Shown piece after piece: positions 16,241-24,959 of a stretch of 41,757 nucleotides of DNA. The notes beneath the pieces were generated by a model that saw nothing but the letters and a program-made list of their open reading frames with translations, did not search any database and was not told the DNA's origin. This DNA comes from Parvibaculum sp. (lineage in GTDB: Bacteria; Pseudomonadota; Alphaproteobacteria; Parvibaculales; Parvibaculaceae): the NCBI GenBank assembly GCA_030649335.1, contig JAUSLL010000074.1, positions 1 to 41,757 of the forward strand. Direction: 5' to 3'. The first letter of the stretch is position 1. The number at the start of each line of letters is the position of its first letter. A program made the translations under genes and the position numbers.

Positions 16241-18742
16241 ATGCTGAGAGTTTTGACTGCCATAGCGGCTGTGTTTCTTGTCATTCTGTTCGGCGGCATG
16301 CTCGCTGGTGCTTATCTGTTGTGGCAGATGAATCAGGATCTGCCGGACTATTCCAAGCTCGCCAATTACGAACCGCCGGTCATGACGCGTGTGCATGCGG
16401 GCGACGGCACGCTCATTGCCGAATATGCCAAAGAGCATCGCCTCTATGTGCCGTTCAACGTCATCCCCAAACGCGTGGTTGATGCGTTCCTCGCCGCTGA
16501 AGACAAAAATTTCTATACCCACGGCGGCGTCGATGCGACAGGCATCGCGCGTGCCATGTTCGACAACATTGTGAATGTCGTTCAGGACCGTCGCCTCGTC
16601 GGTGCCTCCACCATCACGCAGCAGGTTGCGCGTAACTTCCTTCTCAACAGCGACCGCACTTTGACGCGCAAGCTCAAGGAAGCGCTCATCGCGATGCGCC
16701 TTGAGAAGGCCTACACCAAAGAAAAAATCCTCGAGCTTTATCTCAACGAAATTTATCTCGGCATGGGCGGCTATGGTGTTGCCGCCGCCGCGCAGATTTA
16801 TTTCGACCAGCCGCTCGACAAACTCACCATCGCGCAGGTCGCCTATCTCGCCGCGCTGCCCAAAGGGCCCGCCAATTATCAGCCCTATCGCTATCGTGAC
16901 CGCGCCATCGGGCGTCGCAACTGGGTCATCAGCCGCATGGCCGAAGACGGTTTCATCACGGCAGAGGAAGCCGAAGCCGCCCGCAACGAAGAATTTATCA
17001 TCACGCAGCGCCCCGTCGGTGCGCAGCTTGTGGACGCGGAATATTTCATCGAAGAAGTCCGCCGCGAGCTTTACGCCAAATACGGCGAGCAGAAGCTTTA
17101 TGAAGGCGGCCTCTCGGTACGTACGACCATCGACACCAAAATTCAGAAGATCGCCGCGACCGCATTGCGCAAGGGCCTCACGGACTATGACAGGCGTCAC
17201 GGCTGGCGCGGTCCGGTGGCGCAGCTTCCCGCCGGTGCTGTCTGGCAGACAGCTCTGCAGGAACAGAAATACGCCTCCGATCTTGCGCCCTGGACACTCG
17301 GTGTCGTGCTCGACCTCGATGACGCTCAGGCCAAAATCGGCGTGCTGTCGGATCGTCTCGAAGGTGGCAAGTTTTCCGATGTCGTGAAGACAGGCACCAT
17401 TCCGCTTGCCGAACTCACATGGGCGCGCAAGTCGATCAAAGACGGCAAGTATCTCGGTCCGGTCATCAAAGCGCCCGCCGACGTGCTGGTCATCGGTGAT
17501 GTTGTTTATGTCGAACCCATCGCCGCAAAAGACAAAACCGAATCCGATCACTACGCGCTGCGTCAGCTTCCGTCGGTCAATGGCGCCGTCATTGCGATGG
17601 ACCCGCATACAGGCCGCGTGCTCGCCATGCAGGGGGGCTTCAGTTTCGACCAGAGCGAGTTCAACCGTGCTGTGCAGGCGCTGCGTCAGCCGGGCTCCGC
17701 TTTCAAACCCTTTGTCTATGCAGCAGCGTTGGACAGCGGCTTCACACCTTCAAGCCTCATCCTCGATGCACCCTTCGTCATGGATCAGGGCGCAGGCCTT
17801 GCGCTGTGGAAGCCCGAAAACTACGAGCACAATTTTCACGGTCCCTCGACACTTCGTTATGGCCTTGAACATTCACGCAACGTCATGACGGTGCGCCTCG
17901 CCCAGAATATCGGCATGGACACAGTCGTCGATTATGCCAAGCGCTACGGCATCACCGACAATATGATGCCCGTTCTCTCCATGTCGCTTGGTGCTGGTGA
18001 AACCACATTGATGCGCCTCGCCGCTGCCTACGCCATTCTCGACAATGGCGGCAAGCGCGTCACGCCCATCCTCATCGACCGCGTGCAGGACCGCTGGGGC
18101 CGCACCATCTACAAGCATGACGAACGTCCGTGTCCGGATTGTAATGCCGATTGGACCGGCCAACCGCCGCCCGATCTGCCCGACACGCGCGATCAGGTCG
18201 AAAATGCCCAGACCGCTTATCAGATGACTTCGATTCTCGAAGGCGTCGTCCAGCGCGGCACAGGGTCCTCCGCCCGCGCCGTGCCCGTGCCGCTTGCCGG
18301 CAAGACCGGCACATCGAGCGAAGAGCGCGACGCTTGGTTCATGGGCTACTCCCCGAACCTCGTCGTCGGTGTCTTCGTCGGCAATGACAATCCGACACCG
18401 CTCGGCAAGTCCGAAACCGGTGGCCGCACGGCCGCGCCGATTTTCCGCGATGTGATGATGGAAACAGTCGGCCGCGAACCGGCCATTCCGTTCCGCATCC
18501 CGCCCGGCATCAACCTCGTGAAGGTCGATAGCAAAACCGGCGAACTCGCGTCCTCGTCCAGTCCCAATGTCATCCTTGAAGCGTTCAAGGAAGGCACGGA
18601 CCCGCAGCCCGACGGCGTCTCGTCCTCCGTTGGTGTTGTCACCGGCTCGCCTGTCTCCGGCCTCGACAGCACGGGCTTCTCCGCCGCGCCGTCCGCTGCC
18701 AGCAACAGCGGCATCAACTCCGGCACCGGCGGACTTTACTGA
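16241..18742 (+). CDS. mrcA: Penicillin-binding protein 1A (bifunctional glycosyltransferase/transpeptidase)
   Basis: It polymerises and cross-links peptidoglycan at the inner membrane. The 833 residues start with a signal anchor (about 5-28). The GT51 glycosyltransferase domain follows, with AEDKNFYTHGGVD and GASTITQQVARNF. An OB-like insert lies between the two domains. The transpeptidase domain contains SxxK (GSAFK, Ser486), SxN (HSRN, near 545) and KTG (GKTGTSSEERDAWF, near 688). All catalytic motifs are intact. The C-terminal 60 residues are Ser/Gly-rich and disordered. The start is supported by AAAGGGTGGGG at 16218-16228. TTAACCAT lies 155 bases upstream (16079-16086). prfB begins 67 bases after the stop. 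Confidence 0.95.
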   Translation: MLRVLTAIAAVFLVILFGGMLAGAYLLWQMNQDLPDYSKLANYEPPVMTRVHAGDGTLIAEYAKEHRLYVPFNVIPKRVVDAFLAAEDKNFYTHGGVDATGIARAMFDNIVNVVQDRRLVGASTITQQVARNFLLNSDRTLTRKLKEALIAMRLEKAYTKEKILELYLNEIYLGMGGYGVAAAAQIYFDQPLDKLTIAQVAYLAALPKGPANYQPYRYRDRAIGRRNWVISRMAEDGFITAEEAEAARNEEFIITQRPVGAQLVDAEYFIEEVRRELYAKYGEQKLYEGGLSVRTTIDTKIQKIAATALRKGLTDYDRRHGWRGPVAQLPAGAVWQTALQEQKYASDLAPWTLGVVLDLDDAQAKIGVLSDRLEGGKFSDVVKTGTIPLAELTWARKSIKDGKYLGPVIKAPADVLVIGDVVYVEPIAAKDKTESDHYALRQLPSVNGAVIAMDPHTGRVLAMQGGFSFDQSEFNRAVQALRQPGSAFKPFVYAAALDSGFTPSSLILDAPFVMDQGAGLALWKPENYEHNFHGPSTLRYGLEHSRNVMTVRLAQNIGMDTVVDYAKRYGITDNMMPVLSMSLGAGETTLMRLAAAYAILDNGGKRVTPILIDRVQDRWGRTIYKHDERPCPDCNADWTGQPPPDLPDTRDQVENAQTAYQMTSILEGVVQRGTGSSARAVPVPLAGKTGTSSEERDAWFMGYSPNLVVGVFVGNDNPTPLGKSETGGRTAAPIFRDVMMETVGREPAIPFRIPPGINLVKVDSKTGELASSSSPNVILEAFKEGTDPQPDGVSSSVGVVTGSPVSGLDSTGFSAAPSAASNSGINSGTGGLY

Positions 18743-18809
18743 TCCACGGGTTTACATCACGCCCCCAACGCCCTATTTTCCGCCCGAATCCAAACGGGAG
18801 CCATTCGCC

Positions 18810-19938
18810 ATGCGCGCCGAGACCCAGACAATCACCGATGAAATCAAGCAGTCGCTCGCACTGCTGAGGAGGCATCTTTGACTGGGATTCTGCCCAAAAG
18901 CGCCTCGACGAGCTAAACGCCAAAGTCGAAGACCCCGATCTCTGGAACGATCCGGCCAAAGCGCAGGATTTGATGCGCGAGCGCACGCGTCTTGAAGAGT
19001 CGATCAACGCCTATCTCCGCCTCGAAGCCGCCCTCAACGACAACATCGAACTGATCGAGATGGGCGAGGCCGAAGGCGACGAGGGTATCGTCAGCGAAGC
19101 CGAAGCCGCGCTCAAAGCCGCACGCGAAGAAGCCCGCCAAGCCGAAATCGAAACCCTGCTCGCAGGCGAAGCCGACAGCAATGATTGCTATGTCGAAGTC
19201 CATTCCGGCGCCGGCGGCACCGAGAGTCAGGACTGGGCGTCGATGCTCTTGCGCATGTACACGCGCTGGGCCGAGCGCAAGGGCTATAAAGTCGAGCTGA
19301 TGGAACGCCACGATGGCGAAGAAGCGGGCATCAAGTCCGCCACCATCATGGTCAAAGGCCACAACGGTTTCGGCTGGATGAAAACCGAATCCGGCGTCCA
19401 CCGCCTCGTGCGCATTTCGCCCTACGACAGCAACGCGCGCCGCCACACGTCCTTCTCGTCCGTCTGGGTCTATCCGGTGGTTGACGAGACCATCGACATC
19501 GACATTGCCGAAAGCGAATGCCGCATCGACACCTATCGTGCGTCGGGCGCAGGCGGCCAGCACATCAACACGACCGACAGCGCGGTGCGTATCACGCATG
19601 TGCCCACCGGCATTGTTGTGTCCTGCCAGAACGAACGCTCGCAGCACAAGAACAAAGCCACCGCCTGGAACATGCTGCGCGCCCGTCTTTATGAAGCCGA
19701 GCTGGAAAAGCGTGAGGCGCAAGCCAACGCCGAAGCCGCCACCAAATCCGAAATCGGCTGGGGCCACCAGATCCGTTCTTACGTGTTGCAGCCCTACCAG
19801 ATGGTCAAGGACCTGCGCACCGGCGTCGTCAGCCCGTCACCTGCCGACGTCCTCGACGGTGACCTCGACGACTTCATGGCCGCCGCTCTCGCCGCTCGCG
19901 TCAAAGGTGGCGTCGAAGCGGTTGAAGACATCGATTAG
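18810..19938 (+). CDS. prfB: Peptide chain release factor 2 (programmed +1 frameshift)
   Basis: It recognises UGA and UAA and releases the finished peptide. The gene is in two frames: 23 codons from the ATG at 18810 to CTT (18876-18878), then the in-frame stop TGA (18879-18881). A +1 shift continues at GAC (18880) to the stop at 19938, giving 375 residues in all. Residue 24 onward reads [12 protein letters not shown], as in other RF2 proteins. The peptidyl-hydrolysis motif GGQ is at 248-250 ([16 protein letters not shown]). The stop-codon-reading tripeptide is Ser-Pro-Tyr (203-205, [15 protein letters not shown]) instead of the E. coli SPF. I believe this variant is common in alphaproteobacteria, but did not check. 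It lies between mrcA and a flavoprotein gene whose ATG is 5 bases past this stop. A caller ignoring the shift would give a start near 18970 and lose the N-terminus. Confidence 0.95.
18867..18882 (+). promoter_or_regulatory. RF2 programmed frameshift signal
   Basis: AGGAGG (18867-18872), three bases, then CTTTGAC (18876-18882). This has the same arrangement as the E. coli prfB site: a Shine-Dalgarno-like element three bases before the slippery CTT, followed by UGA and C. When RF2 is scarce, slow termination at UGA lets the ribosome slip by +1, so the protein controls its own synthesis. Confidence 0.95.
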
Positions 19939-19942
19939 GGCC

Positions 19943-21133
19943 ATGCCCTCATCCATCAAACACTATGATGTTGTCATTCTTGGTGCGGGTGGCGCTGGTC
20001 TCTTCTGTGCCATGACTGCAGGTGCGCGCGGTCGCAGCGTGCTGGTTCTCGATCACGCGAATGCACCGGGCGAGAAGATCCGGATTTCCGGTGGCGGACG
20101 ATGCAACTTCACAAATCTTCATACAACGCCCGCAAACTTCATCTCCGAAAACCCGCGCTTCTGCATCTCCGCTTTGAAAACCTATACACAGCGCGATTTC
20201 ATTGCCTTGGTCGATAAGCACAGTATCGCGTGGCACGAGAAAACCCTCGGCCAGCTTTTCTGTGACGGCTCCTCGCAACAGATCATCGACATGCTGCTTA
20301 GCGAATGTCACGCCTCTGGCGTTGCCATCGAACTGCAAACGAAAATCTCCGACGTTGAAAAGACAGAGTCAGGCTTCACGGTCGCAACGGATCACACCCG
20401 CGTCGCCTGCACCTCGCTCGTCATCGCGACAGGCGGCAAGTCGATACCCAAGATGGGGGCCACCGGCTTCGGCTATGATCTCGCCAAACAATTCGGCCTC
20501 AACATCGTGACGCCGCGTCCGGCCCTTGTGCCGCTGACTTTCGGTCCGGATCTTATGCGCCAGATCGACGGCCTTGCCGGTCTTGCGGCAGATGCGACGG
20601 TTTCTTGCGGCAAGACACGCTTTGCCGAAGCCTTGCTCTTCACCCACAAGGGCTTGAGCGGGCCTTCAATCCTGCAAATTTCGTCATACTGGGAGGAGGG
20701 CAAGGAGATCGCCATAAACCTCGCCCCCGCCACGGATGTTCTGGCCGTGCTGAAAGAAGCGCGCAAAGAGCAGCCCAAGCAAGACGTCGCCACCGCGCTC
20801 TCGCGCCTTGTGCCCAAACGCTTGGCCGACCGCATCGTCGAACTTAACGGCGGCAGCGCACGCCTCGCAGATACGCCGGATGCACGTTTCAAAGTGCTGG
20901 CCGCCGCCGTCAACGACTGGCGTATCTTCCCCGCCGGAACAGAGGGCTACCGTATCGCGGAAGTGACCGCAGGCGGCGTCGATACCGATGCGCTGTTATC
21001 CAAAACGCTGGAAGCCCGCGCCGTCCCCGGCCTCCACTTCATCGGCGAAGTCGTTGACGTGACGGGCCATCTCGGCGGCTTCAATTTTCAATGGGCATGG
21101 TCGTCAGGTTACGCGGCAGGCCAGCACGTCTGA
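19943..21133 (+). CDS. BaiN/HI0933-family NAD(P)/FAD-dependent oxidoreductase
   Basis: This 396-residue flavoprotein starts at the ATG five bases after prfB. It shows the FAD-binding dinucleotide motif VVILGAGGAGLFCA (residues 9-22), the acidic end of strand 2 (VLVLDHAN), and GEKIRISGGGRCNFTN, a family-defining signature. Later come LVIATGGKSIPKMGATGFGYDLA and the C-terminal FIGEVVDVTGHLGGFNFQWAWSSGYAAG. The family includes BaiN, a bile-acid intermediate reductase of gut Clostridia, but most members have unknown substrates and are widespread housekeeping proteins. The coding frame is open further upstream across prfB. The overlap would be with an essential gene, so the ATG at 19943 is preferred. 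Translational coupling with prfB is likely. Confidence 0.9.
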   Translation: MPSSIKHYDVVILGAGGAGLFCAMTAGARGRSVLVLDHANAPGEKIRISGGGRCNFTNLHTTPANFISENPRFCISALKTYTQRDFIALVDKHSIAWHEKTLGQLFCDGSSQQIIDMLLSECHASGVAIELQTKISDVEKTESGFTVATDHTRVACTSLVIATGGKSIPKMGATGFGYDLAKQFGLNIVTPRPALVPLTFGPDLMRQIDGLAGLAADATVSCGKTRFAEALLFTHKGLSGPSILQISSYWEEGKEIAINLAPATDVLAVLKEARKEQPKQDVATALSRLVPKRLADRIVELNGGSARLADTPDARFKVLAAAVNDWRIFPAGTEGYRIAEVTAGGVDTDALLSKTLEARAVPGLHFIGEVVDVTGHLGGFNFQWAWSSGYAAGQHV

Positions 21134-21164
21134 AATGAGACGGGCGATATCGGAACAGAAAAAA

Positions 21165-21196
21165 GCCGCAGCGGAGGCAATTCCGCTGCGGCTTTG
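21165..21196. terminator. Bidirectional terminator between flavoprotein and bactofilin genes
   Basis: A perfect 11-base stem, GCCGCAGCGGA (21165-21175) and TCCGCTGCGGC (21182-21192), has loop GGCAAT. A-run AAAAAA precedes it and TTTGT follows. It serves the two convergent genes. Confidence 0.9.
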
Positions 21197-21232
21197 TCTG
21201 TTAGCGATGCGCCTCAACCGGAGGCAAAAATC

Positions 21233-21796
21233 TTATTGCGCGGCGGGGCGCTTCACCACGACGCCGCCGTCACCGACCACAACAGGGCTGGTGTCGGATT
21301 CACCCGAACGGCCGAGCGGGCGGGGTGCGGAGCCGAGCGGTGCGGCGACCGGACGGGCGAGCACAGGCTTCGTGGCGCTTGCTTGACCAATCGGATCGTC
21401 AGAATGGCGGCAATTGCCTTCAAAGAAGGCACCGGTTTCAACTGCCAAAGCTTCGTGCAGAATGTCGCCTTCGACATGGCAGGTCGAGGAAAGCTGGACG
21501 CGACGGCCGCGGATAGTGCCGATGACGCGGCCACGGATGACAATGTCTTCCGCCACGACTTCGCCGTTGACCGAGGCTTTTTCGCCGATGGTCAGCGATT
21601 GGCTGCGAATGTCGCCTTCAACCGTACCGTCGATCTGAATATCGCCTGTGGCGACCAAATTGCCATGTACGACAAGGTCGCTGGAGATAATGCTGGGGGC
21701 GGTACGTACGCCGCCACGTTTCAGTGAGGCTGCCGGCGCTGAAGGAGCGGCCTGGATAACAGCCTGCGGAGTGTCTTTATCTTTTCGAGAAAACAT
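21233..21796 (-). CDS. Bactofilin (polymer-forming cytoskeletal protein)
   Basis: This is a 187-residue protein if started at MFSRKDKD (ATG at 21796). Longer starts up to 21874 run deep into the M23 gene and are less likely. A disordered N-terminal tail of about 45 residues precedes the DUF583 beta-helix (about 46-140). That region has the repeated short strands of bactofilins: ISSDLVVHGNLVATGDIQIDGTVEGDI, then EVVAEDIVIRGRVIGTIRG. A Pro-rich tail follows. Bactofilins polymerise without nucleotide and position wall enzymes. The start overlaps the upstream M23 gene by 20 bases, so the two are translationally linked. Such bactofilin-M23 pairs shape stalks, curvature or buds in other bacteria (known for Helicobacter and Hyphomonas). 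Confidence 0.92.
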   Translation of the reverse strand: MFSRKDKDTPQAVIQAAPSAPAASLKRGGVRTAPSIISSDLVVHGNLVATGDIQIDGTVEGDIRSQSLTIGEKASVNGEVVAEDIVIRGRVIGTIRGRRVQLSSTCHVEGDILHEALAVETGAFFEGNCRHSDDPIGQASATKPVLARPVAAPLGSAPRPLGRSGESDTSPVVVGDGGVVVKRPAAQ

Positions 21797-23195
21797 AGTG
21801 CCCTGCCTCGATAAACTTGGTGGGGTCGCGGACAATACCGTCGAACCAGACTTCATAGTGTAGGTGAGGTCCACTTGAACGACCGCTGGACCCGACGCGG
21901 CCTATCACGTCTCTAAATGCAACTTTCTGGCCAACTTTCACGTTAATGGCACTCAGGTGCCCATAACGTGTCCGGAAGCCATTGCCGATATCAACTTCGA
22001 TCATCCGGCCATAGGCGCCGCGCCAGTCGGCAAAGACCACGGTGCCGGGTGTCGTCGCATAAACCTTGGTGCCATAGGCGGTGGCCATGTCCTCGCCCGC
22101 GTGGAACGCCATACGCCCGTTGAACGGGTCGCGGCGGGGTCCGAAACCGCTGGTCTGGTGGTAGCTGATCAGCGGCTCGGCCAGAGGCATTTTGGCAATG
22201 GTTGTCTCAAGTTCGCCCATCGTATTGATATTCTGGCTGACGCGGGAAATCTGTTTGGCAAAAGCGCTTTCATTGGCCGCGCCCGCCAATGCTTCGCTGT
22301 CAGCTAATCCCAGAAAAGGCCCGCCCTCGGCATTCTCGTCGCCTGAGGATTTTTTATTTCCGGCCTTGCTGCCACGTGCCCCATCCTTGCTTCCACGCAC
22401 CAGAGTCCGGACATCGGCGACCTTTGTCATGTCAATTATTGATGTCAGTTCGCGGATACGGCGGTCGGTGGTTTCGTCGATCGTGTTGATGAGGCTCTGT
22501 TGGGCGCGATCAAGATTGGTCAGTTTTGTATCAATAAGGGACGCAGTTCCGATTTGACCCGTGTCACCGGCGAGGCCCGCAATGTCGATACCGCCGCTTT
22601 CCTGCCCGTCGATCACATAGGTGCCGCTGTCGGTGCTGCGCTGCGGACGGGTGGTTGTCTGGGCGATGTTGACGCCCTCGGAGTCCTGGTCAACCGACAT
22701 CAGGATCGTGTTGCCGTGTGTGTCGGTGTTGGCGTCGCGCATGGTCGCGGCATAGCGCTGGCGCATATGGTCGAGCACATTACCTGCCGAGCGGCGCTGC
22801 CCCATCAGGGCGGTGAGCTGGCGGTGTTTTTCTTCAATTTCGCGGGTGGAGGCGAGGAAGCGCTCCTGCGAAATCACGAGTTGTCCGTTCAACTCGTCAT
22901 AGGAAGATTGCAGATGTGCGAGGCGTTCTTCGTATGCGCCCTGCATTTTGACGTAGCGCTGATCTTTGGACGCGATGATCTGCTGCTTGAATACGACGTT
23001 GACGGACGAAAAGGCGATCCAGCCGAAAAACACAAGACCAATAGCCAGAAATACAGCCTGCGTGAAAGGCGACAGCGAAATAAACTGCACCTGACCGCGG
23101 CTGCGGAGATAGATCTGGCGTTCGACATAGTGATGGCGCAGAAACCGGCGCACCGTGTCACTAAAGTCTGAACTGTTATGGTGCACGCCCCTCAT
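21777..23195 (-). CDS. M23 family metallopeptidase, membrane-anchored with coiled coil
   Basis: This 472-residue protein has a short basic cytoplasmic tail with several Arg/His (about 1-45), one TM helix (about 46-66) and a periplasmic coiled coil (about 75-135). An extended linker comes next, and the C-terminal peptidase domain is at about 340-460. All zinc and catalytic residues are present: FHAGED (HxxxD), YGHLS and GPHLHYEV (HxH). It should therefore be an active peptidoglycan endopeptidase (LytM type) rather than a degenerate activator. It is co-transcribed and overlapping with the bactofilin, which probably localises it. A TTAACCAT octamer on the minus strand lies about 80 bases upstream (23277-23284), next to a small hairpin. 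Confidence 0.92.
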   Translation of the reverse strand: MRGVHHNSSDFSDTVRRFLRHHYVERQIYLRSRGQVQFISLSPFTQAVFLAIGLVFFGWIAFSSVNVVFKQQIIASKDQRYVKMQGAYEERLAHLQSSYDELNGQLVISQERFLASTREIEEKHRQLTALMGQRRSAGNVLDHMRQRYAATMRDANTDTHGNTILMSVDQDSEGVNIAQTTTRPQRSTDSGTYVIDGQESGGIDIAGLAGDTGQIGTASLIDTKLTNLDRAQQSLINTIDETTDRRIRELTSIIDMTKVADVRTLVRGSKDGARGSKAGNKKSSGDENAEGGPFLGLADSEALAGAANESAFAKQISRVSQNINTMGELETTIAKMPLAEPLISYHQTSGFGPRRDPFNGRMAFHAGEDMATAYGTKVYATTPGTVVFADWRGAYGRMIEVDIGNGFRTRYGHLSAINVKVGQKVAFRDVIGRVGSSGRSSGPHLHYEVWFDGIVRDPTKFIEAGHYVFSKR

Positions 23196-23251
23196 GCGCC
23201 ATTTTCCCCCTACGTTTCAGCAGCAAATCATTGAATTGGGTGCAGTTTTAA

Positions 23252-23284
23252 GCACACGGATTAAGAATTCGTGTGCATGGTTAA
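23252..23284 (-). promoter_or_regulatory. Hairpin and TTAACCAT motif upstream of M23-bactofilin operon
   Basis: GCACACG (23252-23258) pairs with CGTGTGC (23270-23276) around an 11-base loop. Immediately beside it, ATGGTTAA (23277-23284) is TTAACCAT on the coding strand. A TTAACCAT-type half-site resembles the CtrA recognition element (TTAA-N7-TTAA half) of alphaproteobacteria. The assignment is tentative. Confidence 0.35.
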
Positions 23285-23370
23285 CAAACCCTAACCATTC
23301 CTCTTCGCTGATCTTTAAACACAACTTAACCCAGCGTGGCCCCCGCCACTGTCTCATTTAGTGTCACTCA

Positions 23371-24207
23371 TTAGGCGTCCGATGAAAAGCCTATTTCTTC
23401 AGCAATGGATAACGGGACGTAGAATCCCTTAGGTATTCCCGCCACTTGTCGGGCTTCCTCGTTGAAAGGCTGCTTCAGCAACCCGCGAAAATGCTTGCGT
23501 ACAAGCGCGTGGAAGGTCGCCTCGGGCGCGCAGCCCTCGCGGTCGCACAAATAGGTGAACCACCGCGTTCCCGCCGCAACATGTTGCTGTTCGTCGGTGT
23601 AAATCATCTCCAACACGGACGCGCTTTCGTGGTCACCCGCCGCTTTGAGCTTTTCAATCATGACGGGCGTCACGTCGAGCCCGCGGGCCTCCAGCACCAT
23701 AGGCACCACGGCAAGGCGGGCGAGCAGGTCATGGCGGGTCTCTTCCGCCGCTTCCCACAACCCGTTATGGGCGGGCAAATCGCCATAAGTACCCTCCGAG
23801 GCCGCCAGCCGTGTCTGGAGTGCGAGGAAATGCTTGGCTTCCTCGTCGCCCACCTTGATCCAGTCATCATAGAAGGCACGCGGCAGTCCGGCCCCCGCCC
23901 AGCGGCCTGCCATGTCAAAAGCCAGATCAATCGCATTGAGTTCGATATGGGCAAGCGCATGCAGCGTCGCAAAGCGCCCGCGCGGGCCTTTGTAGGTGCG
24001 CTTGGGCATGGCGCGATGGGTCAGAAGTTCGGGCCGCTCCGGTCGTGCAGGCCGGTCCGGCATGGGCAGGTCGTCAGGCGCGGTGAGGGGCAGGGTGCCT
24101 GTGCGCCAGGCCGCCGCTGCCACATGCCCCAGTCGCGCTTTGTCGTCTGCCGTGCCGCACGTCAGCACAGCCCGCGCCGCTGCGGCCAAAGATTGGAATT
24201 CGCTCAC
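23371..24207 (-). CDS. DUF455 ferritin-like protein
   Basis: This 278-residue protein has a ferritin-like four-helix core. Candidate di-iron ligands are HIELNAIDLAF, the ExxH in DEEAKHF, a Glu in VLEARGLDVTP and a second ExxH in TDEQQH. The repeated E...ExxH...E...ExxH pattern is that of ferritin-like di-iron proteins. The DUF455 family is common in proteobacteria, and its function is not established (some are linked by annotation to tRNA hydroxylation-like proteins, which I cannot confirm here). The start is GTG at 24207. It overlaps the stop of the peroxiredoxin gene by four bases (GTGA), so translation is coupled. Pairing with a peroxidase hints at oxidative-stress or iron handling. Confidence 0.87.
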   Translation of the reverse strand: MSEFQSLAAAARAVLTCGTADDKARLGHVAAAAWRTGTLPLTAPDDLPMPDRPARPERPELLTHRAMPKRTYKGPRGRFATLHALAHIELNAIDLAFDMAGRWAGAGLPRAFYDDWIKVGDEEAKHFLALQTRLAASEGTYGDLPAHNGLWEAAEETRHDLLARLAVVPMVLEARGLDVTPVMIEKLKAAGDHESASVLEMIYTDEQQHVAAGTRWFTYLCDREGCAPEATFHALVRKHFRGLLKQPFNEEARQVAGIPKGFYVPLSIAEEIGFSSDA

Positions 24208-24716
24208 CCTAGCGCCTTCACAGCCTCAAGCACCTGCGCGGCATGTTCCTTCACCTTCACCTTGGGCCAGACCTCGGCAATCACGCCCTTGGCGTCGATC
24301 AGAAATGTCGTGCGGTTGATGCCCATGAACTTGCGGCCATAGAGGCTCTTTTCCGCCCACACCCCATAGGCCTCCAGCATCGTGCCTTCCTCGTCCGACA
24401 GCAGTTGGATGGTGAGCCCGTGCTTGTCGCGGAACTTGCCGTGCTTGACGACAGTGTCTTTCGACACGCCGACAATGCGCGCGCCTGCCTTCTCGAATTT
24501 GGCCTTAAGACCGGAGAAGTCGATGGCCTCGGTGGTGCAGCCCGGTGTGTCGTCCTTAGGGTAAAAATAGACAACCAGCATTTTGCCTTTGAAGTCTTTG
24601 AGCGAAACATTCGTTCCGTCATCGGCGGGCAGGGTGAAGGCGGGGGCTTTATCGCCGGCTTGCAGACCGCTCGCCTCTTTTGTGCCTGATTTTGTTGGTT
24701 TGTCAGTCTTGGCCAT
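24204..24716 (-). CDS. bcp: Peroxiredoxin, BCP/PrxQ type with a single cysteine
   Basis: Thiol peroxidase that reduces H2O2 and organic hydroperoxides. The 170-residue protein has the thioredoxin-fold core MLVVYFYPKDDTPGCTTEA, with the peroxidatic Cys in TPGCT. Conserved partners follow, including the Arg in GINRTTFLID. E. coli BCP has a second, resolving Cys five residues later (GCTxxAC). Here the position is Ile (GCTTEAI), and there is no other Cys in the protein, so it must work as a 1-Cys enzyme using an external thiol. The N-terminus has a Lys/Thr-rich extension of about 18 residues. The downstream DUF455 gene overlaps it by four bases. Confidence 0.93.
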   Translation of the reverse strand: MAKTDKPTKSGTKEASGLQAGDKAPAFTLPADDGTNVSLKDFKGKMLVVYFYPKDDTPGCTTEAIDFSGLKAKFEKAGARIVGVSKDTVVKHGKFRDKHGLTIQLLSDEEGTMLEAYGVWAEKSLYGRKFMGINRTTFLIDAKGVIAEVWPKVKVKEHAAQVLEAVKALG

Positions 24717-24959
24717 GCCGCGCTCCGTTCGCTCTCATCTCACTCTAATGACTGGGCAACATGGTAAACCGCAAGGCTCAACTTGTCAGAGGGCATATCG
24801 CCACCAGATCGCCACCAGATCGCCAATTGTCGAGACATCCGCCGCGACCACAGCTAAAAAGTGGGACGGTTTCCGATCTGGCCGTAGTCTTGCTTTAGAT
24901 TGTGTTTCCGCCCCGGCTTGCGCCATTTCGGGCAGAAACCACAGGAGACCGCTCGTTCC

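Noticed and set aside
18813..18881. TGA within prfB read as a pseudogene or sequencing error
   Set aside because: The AGGAGG-spacer-CTTTGAC signal and the continuation DWDSAQKRL show a programmed frameshift.
19481..19942. Upstream extension of the flavoprotein frame through prfB
   Set aside because: It would overlap most of the RF2 C-terminal domain, and the FAD motif starts right after ATG 19943.
21797..21874. Upstream extension of the bactofilin start
   Set aside because: The extra 26 residues overlap the M23 gene and show no beta-helix similarity. ATG 21796 is better.
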